Positions 56,225 to 64,000 of a stretch of 64,000 nt of DNA are shown one piece after another. The notes beneath the pieces are model-generated. The model was not told the origin of the DNA. It saw only the letters and a list, made by a program, of their open reading frames with translations, and did not search any database. Position numbers and translations under genes: made by a program. The stretch is from Micrasema longulum (Eukaryota > Arthropoda > Insecta > Trichoptera > Brachycentridae): contig JAGVSM010003692.1 of the NCBI GenBank assembly GCA_022494885.1, positions 62,001 to 126,000 on the forward strand, read 5' to 3'. Within the stretch, counting starts at the first letter, position 1. Every line of letters starts with the position of its first letter.

Positions 56225-57470
56225 TAGAAAACGATATCTTCTTTTCTTAGTGCCCTGCCCATTTCACATTCAGGGCATCTGTCTTCTTTCAGCCCCTCTT
56301 TAACACTTAATCTTGCCTTTCAAAATTAAATGAAGCAAGTGGTACTTTTTTCCACGCATTATATGCCCCAGATACGAAATTTTACGAACTTTTATGGTGG
56401 TTTTAAGGGTTCTCTGTTCGTTCTAGCTCGATTTAAGACTTTTGAGTTTGTTATCAGGTCTGTCCAAAATATCTTAAGCATTCTGCGATGCAACCACATC
56501 TCGAAAGCCTCCAGCCTGTTCATAGTGTTCACCTTCAGAGTCCAAGTCTCACACCCTTACAACAATACAGACCACACATAACATTTTACCAATCTTTGCC
56601 TTATTTTCAAATTAAGATTAGCATTGCAGAATAGGGATTTCATTTTATTAAAAGCAGCTCTTGTTGTCTCAATTCTTCATTTAATTTCTATATCTGGGTT
56701 GACGGTTTCTGTTAGAATGCTGCCGCGGTACTTAAACTTGTCCACCTTTTCAATATCTTTACCCTTTAATTTGAGAGAAAATGCGGAGTAATCAAGTCGG
56801 CCAAATGTTATCCATTTTGTTTTACTAACAATAATTGTTGAACCCAGATGTTCACCAAATGCATTCACACTACTTAACAGCTCATGAAGATCGGTAATGG
56901 CATCCGCCAGCTAAACAGTGTAGTCGGCGTACCTGATATTATTGATTACAACTCCATTGATCTTCAGGCCTCTTTCATTGCTGTTCAGCACTTTCTTAAA
57001 AACAACGCCAGAATACAAATTGAAAAGCAAGGGGGACAGGATGCAACCTTGTTGCACTCCCCGCTGAATGGGTATTGCATCTGATATTTCGTTTCGTCTG
57101 ATTTCAGCTGTTTGGTACCAGTATAGGTTCTGGATAAACATTTAATCTTTGGTGTCTATATTACACTCCCTCAACATTTCTATCAAATTAGAATGTTTTA
57201 TCTTGTCAAATGCTTTCTCATAATCTATGAAACATGCGAAAATCAATTTTCTCTGATCACGACACTTCTGCAGCAAAATATTAATAGCTAATAAAGCCTC
57301 TCTTGTACCGAAGGCATTTCTAAAGCCAAACTGCCTATCGTCCAGGTCCTGTTCGCATTTATTCCGAATCCTCGCATGTATAATTTTAAGGAACAATTTC
57401 AGTATATGAATTATCAGACTTATTAGTCTGTAGTCACTGCATTTTTTTGAGTGCTGCTTTTTGAGGAAAA
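56225..57470 (-). pseudogene. non-LTR retrotransposon with recognisable RT palm (LINE type 5)
   Basis: The minus strand carries, in order, SDYRLISLIIHILKLFLKII (motif 1/2), DDRQFGFRNAFGTREAL (motif 2), FACFIDYEKAFDKIKHSNLI (motif A, catalytic Asp present), RGVQQGCILSPLLFNLYS (motif B), IRYADYTV (motif C), SKTKWITFG, FKYRGSILTETVNPDIEIK and AAFNKMKSLFC. It ends VLLYGCETWTL, RLEAFEMWLHRRMLKIFWTD. This is the longest RT in the window. Motif C should read YADD; the second Asp is Tyr. Stops occur after NIDTKD, after YADYTV and after DIEIK. The endonuclease domain is missing upstream. Confidence 0.92.
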
Positions 57471-58084
57471 AGTTATAGTTTTCGGGAAAAGGTTATATAA
57501 AAGCTTTATATTCCAGGATAAAAAAAGTAATAATTTCTAACTAACCTGAGTATCAAATTATATACTATTGTGTTTTTCAAGTTGTAACGTAGTGGTAAAA
57601 ACCGCTCTTATGTTAAAGTTATAGAAAATCATATACGTCGTTGTTCTACGATCATGACCATTTAAAGAATACAAATTACAGTGACCTCTTCGAAATCCAT
57701 CGCTGATTTGAAATTTTTTCTCGCGAAGATCAGTCAGCGGGGTCTTGGATTTCAAACAAAACTCTAAAGTGAATAAAATCATCATTATTCGATTCCCGGT
57801 AATGTTACCGGAGGATGTCTGAACATATAAATATCGATGATACGTATTATAATCGATTTATTTTAACTTTCCAGTATTTTACGGGTTTCCTCCGCTTAAG
57901 ATATGCAAATTAATTCATTAAACGGTAGAAATCATTCTATGGTGCTCTAATTTTGCTTAATTTTGGAAAATGGTAAATTAAATTCACCGGACTTTTCCGA
58001 TAAATAATAATGTTCACCAAAACTGTCAGTAAACATTTTCCTTGTTTTTTTTTGTTTGTTTAATTAAAGTTCATCAATCATTAT
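57471..58084. other. unassigned
   Basis: Nothing recognised. Confidence 0.35.
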
Positions 58085-58150
58085 AATTTCTCTTCTCCCA
58101 TCTAATGGTGCATAGGGCACTGCATTGGTATATCAACCGCAGCGTAAGCG
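58085..58150 (-). repeat. SINE S1 tail fragment
   Basis: CCCATCTAATGGTGCATAGG, GCACTGCATTGGTATATCAA and CCGCAGCGTA are the reverse of the S1 3' part. Confidence 0.65.
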
Positions 58151-58334
58151 CGTTTGCCCGGGTTGGTTAAAATAATATATTTTTTTAAAGGCGTATTATA
58201 CACTAGTATATAACATAGTAAAAACGATCGAGATTGATATATCAATGCAGTAAATTATGCGTCTTTGCTTTATTTTAAGAAAAAAAGAAAAAAAAAATGT
58301 CAAAGATAATTAATGAAAATTAAAGAGAATTATT

Positions 58335-59160
58335 GTTAAACGTAAACAACAAATGTCTTAAACAAGTAGAAGAATTTATGTATCTGGGAAGCATGTTTAC
58401 AAGAGATGGAAGAGTAGATAAATATGTTAAAAGGAGAGTGGAGGCGGGCAACATAATAAACGGCGCACTTAGTACAGTAATTGCTAATGAAAATATGTCA
58501 ACCGAAGCTTAACTGGCAGTGCACAACGGAGTTTTAGTCCTAACACTTATGTATGAAAGTGAAACATGAAACTGGCGGAGGAAGGATGAAAACCGAGTGA
58601 GCGCGGTCAAAATGCGGTCTCTTAGACGAATGTGTGGGAAATCAATGTTACGAATGATGAAATCAGGCGAGAGTGTAAATCTGAGTCAGGTATAATTAAT
58701 TAGATTAAGAAAGGGTCCCTGACACGGTTTGGTCATGTAGAACGAATGGATGACGAAAGAATGGTAAAACAAGTAAATATGGCAAAAATGAACGGTAAAG
58801 TAAGACGAGGACGACCAACAAAGAAGTATCATGATCAGATAAACCAAAATTCTAAGTCTGGTAATGTCAAAAGCCGGCAAAACCGAAGGGCATGTATGAC
58901 AAGATGTATGAATGTGGAAGAAGCTAAAAGCGGATGCCCAAGGGTACGATTATTACGAGTAATCGTATCCATGAGCAACCGTTTAATGCAAAGGATTTGG
59001 CATTAGCTGAATTAAATATTACCTTTATCGTTTTACCTCTCACTGCAGAAAAGTCAATCTGTGATCAATCAAATGCGGTGAGCACTTTCACCCTACTTTA
59101 AGTTTCCCTGATTGACAGTGATGAAATACAGTGTTTTTTTAAGGTTGGGACTGTATTTAA
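58335..59160 (+). pseudogene. non-LTR RT C-terminus and 3' UTR (LINE type 1)
   Basis: Reading gives LKQVEEFMYLGSMFTRDGRV, VEAGNIINGALSTVIANENM, AVHNGVLVLTLMYESET, a stop, then VSAVKMRSLRRMCGKSM and RFGHVERMDDERMVKQVNMA. It continues KVRRGRPTKKYHDQINQ and SRQNRRACMTRCMNVEEAK. It is the same family as 1-232 but covers the whole tail to the stop near 59007. The following CTCACTGCAG ... GTGATCAATCAAAT segment recurs at 53219-53345 and is probably its 3' UTR. Stops after STEA and after YESET mark it as dead. Confidence 0.85.
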
Positions 59161-59559
59161 TAGCTTGGATCCCAAATGTTTAAAATGTTTGATCACGAGA
59201 CAATGTTGTACATAATAAATCACCTCTGAGTTTTGTTTTAGTAGCATGAGAAAGATTATTTTGTGGGTGTTTTAAACTTAGAAACAATTAAACATAAAGT
59301 GATTGTATATTTTTATAATTTCCTAGGAAAAAAAATACAATACAACGCCAATATGAAAATTTAAAAAATAAGTTTATATTTTAACGTTTCCTATTTCGTA
59401 AAAAAAAAGAAAAAATATTATTGTGTTCATAGTAAGGAGTGACGTCTTAGAATAATTATGTTTTTTTCTATTTTTGCTTAATAAATATTCCTAAAATTAC
59501 AAATAAAATGATAAAATATTTAGTATTTTAAAGAGTACCATTTAAAAAGAAATCATAAA
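59161..59559. other. AT-rich, nothing recognised
   Basis: No structure was seen. Confidence 0.4.
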
Positions 59560-60110
59560 TAAGTTTAACTCCAACAATGTTTTGAGTATGTCCAAATGCT
59601 TGCAGACTGGCTGGATTTTCACCCTAGGGAGTTGTTTATATTCAAATTCGTTGCAACAGAGAGAAAAACGGTTTCAGCTCTTTTACTTCACCAATGTCAA
59701 CCGACGGAAGAGTTTAGGAAATGTGGATGTTCGAACATAGGCAGACTGGTGAATGTTACACCGTGTGTAAAGTGGCCACTTAAACCAGCCAATGACAGGT
59801 CATAAGCCCTGTAAGTGCCTAGACTCGCATATTACCTTCTCGAAATTGTTTTCCCTCTCTGTTGTAACTAATTTAAGTTTATATTTAAATTTATTTCAAC
59901 AAAGAGGGAAAACGTTTTTGAGAAGGGAATATGGAAGTCTAGGCATTTACAGGGCTTATGACCTGTCATTGGTTGGTTTAAGTGGCCACTTTACACACTG
60001 GGTAACATTCACCATTCTGCCCATGTTAGAACATCCAAATTTCCTCAACTCTTCCATCTTAAGCCCTGTAAATGCCTAGACTTCCATATTCCCTTCTCAA
60101 AAACGTTTTC
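59560..60110. repeat. family A compound: plus, minus, plus, minus pieces
   Basis: Starts with a 5' end (GTCCAAATGCTTGCAGACTG). At CAACAGAGAGAAAAAC it switches to the minus strand (GTTTCAGCTCTTTTACTTCA back to CCCTCTCTGTTG). It then switches to plus (ACAAAGAGGGAAAACGTTTT to CAACTCTTCCATC) and to minus again (TTAAGCCCTGTAAATGCCTA). Bases 59893-59950 and 60060-60112 form near-perfect inverted arms. Confidence 0.9.
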
Positions 60111-60451
60111 CAAAATCAACAGTAATACATGTAACAAAAATACAACAAATAAAATATACAGAGAATAAAACCAATGACAGATATCCACAGAAATACATTC
60201 AATAATACATACTAGTGTGTTTGTGTGAGTGTAAGTGAGTGAGAGGGTGGGTGTTATATTGGAATGAGGGTGGACATGTGTGTAAATATTGCACAAGTGT
60301 CAAGTGTCGAAAATATAAATGTATTAAAAATATTAAGAATTAGAGATAAAATATAATAAAATGAAATAAAATAAGATAAAATAAGACTTTATTATTGAAA
60401 CTAAGTATAAGACAAAAAAGTATGTTTTAAGACGCGCATTTTAAATTTTTG
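60111..60451. other. low-complexity and microsatellite sequence
   Basis: GTGTTTGTGTGAGTGTAAGT near 60217 and AAATAAAATAAGATAAAATA near 60365; no gene. Confidence 0.45.
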
Positions 60452-60510
60452 ATCGGGTTGTGGTCCCGTGGCTAGTGTCTCGGACTCACGGACCGAAGGT
60501 CTGTGGTTCT
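60452..60510 (+). repeat. SINE S4 head fragment
   Basis: CGGGTTGTGGTCCCGTGGCT, AGTGTCTCGGACTCACGGAC and CTGTGGTTCT match the head of 30752-30900. The body is missing. Confidence 0.7.
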
Positions 60511-60639
60511 TAAATTAAATAACTTAAATTTAACTTAAATTTCTTGACTTAGAAACGATTTGAAAAGATTTGAAGAATATTTTTTCAAATGGATTTTAGA
60601 AAAAAACATTTAAGTTTGTATGTGAAAATTATTGATGGA

Positions 60640-60985
60640 AGTTCATTGTAATTTATTATATAAATAAAAAACGAGTGATACTTTAATCCACAAATTTAGA
60701 ATATCTAGTGACCGGTTTCATCGCTTTCGCGATATCTTCGAGACTGGTATCTTTATTAAATTTTGATAATAATCCTTAAGATAAAAATAACTTTATTTCG
60801 TTTACTTTCATATGATTTTGAATTATCTATCCTTACCTCTGTTTTGTATAAATACATTGAACTCCTTAATAAAGATACCAGTCTCGAAGTTGTCGCGAAA
60901 GCGATGAAACCGGTCACTGGATATTCCAAATTTGTGGATTAAAGTATCACTCGTCTTTTATTTATATAATAAAAAAGATGATTTT
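60640..60985. mobile_element. fold-back element family D, complete palindrome with two hammerhead-like modules
   Basis: TTTATTATATAAATAAAAAA, GAGTGATACTTTAATCCACA and GTGACCGGTTTCATCGCTTT on the left have their reverse complements on the right, giving arms of about 105 bp around a 110-base AT-rich centre. Each arm holds one module; the plus-strand one is 60878-60920: CCAGT, CTCGAAGT, TGTCGC-GAAA-GCGAT, GAAACCGGTC, ACTGG. Confidence 0.9.
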
Positions 60986-61115
60986 CTAATTATATTGAAC
61001 CTAGAATTTCTCAAACAATTGGGTAGCAGAAAAAGCAGACGTTTTTTTAAATATGGCTTTATCTTTTATTTTTTGTGTTATTACGTTTGATAAAATATGA
61101 TGAAGTTTAGTTTAC
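60986..61115. other. RGS intron beside the 5'-most visible exon
   Basis: Nothing recognised; donor GTAAACT at 61115. Confidence 0.5.
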
Positions 61116-61212
61116 CCATGAAAGCGGCTGGCACATGCGTGAGGAAGACCTTCTGACTGCCCACAGGCACTCCCGCCTCGGGGTCCTGCATCTCGCGGAC
61201 CAGCGCCTCCAT
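61116..61212 (-). CDS. RGS9/11-like: R7-family RGS protein, first visible coding exon (DEP domain N-terminal half)
   Basis: After TTTGTTTCCAG the exon reads MEALVREMQDPEAGVPVGSQ and KVFLTHVPAAFM and ends in phase 1 at ATGG|GTAAAC. It is the N-terminal helix and strand of a DEP domain, with the 'M..lv..MQDP..GVp..sQ...lt.vP....G' form typical of the RGS9/RGS11 branch. The ATG falls directly after the splice acceptor. In the family this Met is usually preceded by a short N-terminal segment, so either an upstream exon beyond the window supplies the true start, or this Met is the start and the upstream exon is 5' UTR. The sequence alone cannot decide. It joins in phase with 45210-45260 across a 15.9-kb intron. 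Confidence 0.93.
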
Positions 61213-62599
61213 CTGGAAACAAAAGCATTGATTGAAAATTAATTTTAAGCTTCTTCTCCACAATAGACAATTCACCAGAAAGCAATACTTTCCAACCAAC
61301 CATAAATTGATTAATCATCATTTATACTTAATAAAATTTTAAAAAATAAGCTTTTATAACCGCAGTGTTTATACGACAGATGGAGCATATTTGTAAAATT
61401 GTACATAATATGACCCCATTGCAGGTGAAGTGAACCAATTGACAATATTTTTAGTATTCAAAGCTTTAAACTCCATGAGAATTTTGCCAATTTTTTTTAC
61501 TAAAATGTTTTACTAATCTTAATAAGCGTGGATTTTTTTTACATAAAAACCCAGGAAAAAAGGTTTTCAGATTATATTGATGACATAAATGTAATATAAG
61601 CAATGAGTTTACTTCACCTTTAAAATGTCAGTTAGTTCACTTCATCTACAATGGGCTTAATATATAGGACGTATTACTAAAAATACTTCTGTAATAGTTT
61701 ACATGATGTGGTAAAATATGCATATAATTTAGAATCAGGTAAATAGTTTGAAAGGAGACAGAAAGAGGTTTTTTAAAAATATTTTTTTATTTGAAAAAAT
61801 ATTTATTTTATGTTTTGGAATTCAACCATAAACAAGTACCTACTTTATTATTTTATTTTTTATTATTAATTTTATAAAAGGTACATCTGGTACATGTTTT
61901 TTATTAATTCTATACAGATCTACATTAACGATGTATTATCTTTCAATATAACTGTATTTTAAAAAAAACCTTACTTTTCTTACTCTTACCCAATAAGTTT
62001 TTTTTGTTTATTTTTACGTTTTGTTGTTTTTTTTCCTAATGTCCTAATATTAACTTATATATAATTATCTTCAATCTTAATTAATTAATTATGAACATTT
62101 CTTAACTATACACCGCTGCTTAAATATAAAAGAACCGCAAATCGCAATTTACTTATTTTTGTAGAGCCAACCGAAGTTTTAAACATGGCTTTTTGATATT
62201 TTTTAAATATTTTTATTATTATTTTTATTTATGTTGTAAATATCATTGAATGCATTTTTTAAAGTTGTATCTATCTACTTATGGGGTTTTGTGTTAACTA
62301 TCACCCAAAGAGATCTGAAGTTAGCCAAAACAACAAAATACCAAAAGGGTTTTGTGATTTGGGTCATTGAGTCTTTTTTTATAGAAAAATATGATCGATT
62401 TAAATCTCGTTTGTGCAAAAAAAAAATTCGAGATTTCAGATTTGTTTCGCTTTTGAATTTATGCAGCAATATGTACACTTGAAACTTACATTTCATCGCA
62501 ACACTAAGATGGTAGCAAAAAAATTGCAGAGAACAAAACATTTTTAATTTTGGGAAGAACTAGAATATTTGTGTATAAGGGTTCATGAAAATCACCTAC
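61213..62599. other. sequence upstream of the first visible RGS exon
   Basis: T-rich and AT-rich. No further RGS exon, CpG-rich promoter-like block or repeat family was recognised. Confidence 0.45.
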
Positions 62600-62960
62600 A
62601 ACACAATCATTAAATCACACACACCAACCACCGCAGCAGCACATTTTCCCATCAAACTACGACAAATTTAAAATAAATCCACCATATTATTACAAAACAA
62701 TGCTCCAAGAATAATCCCGAGAAAAAAAAAACAGAAACACAAGGGTAAAGTCTATGTTAAATGAATAACCAGTACGAACACCCTGTAAACAAAGAAAACT
62801 CTTTAATTACAATGATATTTTTTTTCAAAATTAACAAAATTTCTTACAATAAACATGATAATAAAACAGAGTATTATAAAAATTAAGCATAATTACATAT
62901 CAACGAAATACATATTAATAGAAAAATATTTAACAAAAAATCCCACAACGGCATGACCTG
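62600..62960 (+). pseudogene. very decayed jockey-like RT tail
   Basis: AAACACAAGGGTAAAGTCTA, TGTAAACAAAGAAAACTCTT and AATTACAATGATATTTT parallel the nucleotide sequence of 28640-28750 (ACACGAGGGTAAAGTCGATG, ATAAACAAAGAATATTTT, CAATGATATTTGTTCA). No frame survives. Confidence 0.6.
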
Positions 62961-63134
62961 TTCGTGGATATACAAGAAAATGTTAATGAATTTTTACTCC
63001 CATAATAAACAATGGACAGTTATAATATTTTTGTATAACATAAGAAAGAAAAAATAAAATATTCTGTAAAAGATAATATGGTATTTTTTTTATAGTAATT
63101 CAAAAAGGAAATTAAAAATATTTTATAAAAACAC

Positions 63135-63545
63135 AAAAATATTCAACAATATTTTGAGTTTGTCCAAATTTTTGTAGACAAGGACTGGATTCAACTCCTT
63201 GGGGAGCTGTTTATATTAAAATATTACAACGGAGATGAAGAACATAAAAGAAAAGGTAATATAGAAGTCTAGGCATCTACAGGGCTTATGACCTGTCAAT
63301 GGCTGGTTTAAGTGGCCACTTTACACACTGTGTAACATTCACCATTCTGCCCATATTTGAACATCTATATTTCTTCAATACCTGTTGATGTTTGTGAAGT
63401 TAAAGAGCTGAAACCTTTATTTATGCGGGTGAGATTCATCTTATTGAATTATTTCACCTACATACTAGGCAACGCCTGAAAATGTTATTTTTTCAATTTC
63501 TATACTTCTTCATGTTGATAAATTACCTGGTCCATAAGTTTGTAA
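63135..63545 (+). repeat. family A, the most complete unit
   Basis: Covers the whole unit of about 400 bases: CAACAATATTTTGAGTTTGT at the start, TTGTAGACAAGGACTGGATT, TTACAACGGAGATGAAGAAC, CATCTACAGGGCTTATGACC, CACTTTACACACTGTGTAAC, GCTGAAACCTTTATTTATGC, CCTACATACTAGGCAACGCC and, at the end, TTACCTGGTCCAT. It serves as the reference for the other copies. Confidence 0.9.
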
Positions 63546-63852
63546 TCAATGAAATATTATCAGTAAAAAAATAATTTAAAATTTTTGGGCCTATAAAATA
63601 TGCATGTCTCTGTGCGAGCCTCGTTTTACAATGTGGTATTTCTAACACACGATTCCTTCTTTGACTTGATCTATTTGAATTACTTGTAAATAAATTTTGG
63701 TTTTTAAATATATATTTTAAATATTGAAAACAATATATTTGTCTAAGATATTCGTTGGCAAAATCAATAACTCTTATAAAACACATTATTTTGGAAAAAA
63801 AAAAATCTGTAAACATAATACGTTTAGTCTTTCTAATCGTATTTTGTTTCAT
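63540..63852 (-). pseudogene. jockey-like RT C-terminal tail, fragment
   Basis: The minus-strand frame reads IDFANEYLRQIYCFQYLKYI, FKNQNLFTSNSNRSSQRRNR and VLEIPHCKTRLAQRHAYFIG, ending PKILN. It is the same family as 12530-12950 (RCRTKFAQRHS). It lacks the palm. Confidence 0.75.
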
Positions 63853-64000
63853 TATACAACAAAGTATCGTCTCTTTTCCTGATTATGCTAATTTTAATAG
63901 GCCTTTTCCATCAGAATGTTCATCAGACAAGAACAATATTATACTACCTGGAAGATTTATAGGTCAAGGAAAGACCAAGGGTAGGTTACTGAAGGTTTCA

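Overview
The window is AT-rich animal DNA without any bacterial-style gene packing. It holds spliced exons, very long introns, several non-LTR retrotransposon families, tRNA-derived SINEs, MITEs and fragments of Tc1/mariner-type DNA transposons. The transposon proteins are of kinds common in insects, and TAGGTAC-rich stretches occur as they do in moths and butterflies, so an insect is the most likely source. The order cannot be settled from this window alone.

One host gene is supported. It lies on the minus strand and encodes an R7-family regulator of G-protein signalling, closest by motif to the RGS9/RGS11 branch. Five consecutive coding exons are visible at 61116-61212, 45210-45260, 43971-44077, 41271-41516 and 6709-6894. 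All have GT-AG borders and matching phases, and they join into 229 codons covering the DEP domain, the DEP-helical extension and the start of the linker to the GGL domain. Introns within the window are about 15.9, 1.1, 2.5 and 34.4 kb. The GGL and RGS-box exons must lie beyond position 1, and the 5' end beyond position 61212, probably beyond 64000. Apart from these 687 bases, the window is intron plus flanking sequence of this gene.

The intronic sequence is a mosaic of repeats. (a) About a dozen decayed non-LTR retrotransposon fragments, nearly all from the C-terminal end of the reverse transcriptase, from at least five families. (b) A 1.76-kb pogo/Tigger-like DNA transposon at 3462-5216 with matching termini and TA target duplication. 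(c) An internally deleted mariner at 30237-30750. (d) Four tRNA-derived SINE families. (e) A roughly 400-bp repeat, family A, in about 18 places, sometimes head-to-tail and sometimes as giant hairpins. (f) A roughly 450-bp MITE-like family B in six to seven copies. (g) Several fold-back elements. (h) A 77-bp minisatellite beside the fourth visible RGS exon.

The most notable non-coding signal is a set of short stem-loop modules at 17463-17506, 20420-20463, 22960-23000, 37538-37580, 60712-60755 and 60877-60920. They have the order expected of a minimal hammerhead ribozyme of the type carried by Penelope-like retroelements: stem I, a CUGANGA-like core, hairpin II, GAAAC, a tiny stem III, UH, then stem I closing. 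Each copy has decayed at different positions. Nothing in the window looks like a bacterial operon, CRISPR array or tandem rRNA unit, and no functional canonical tRNA gene is claimed.
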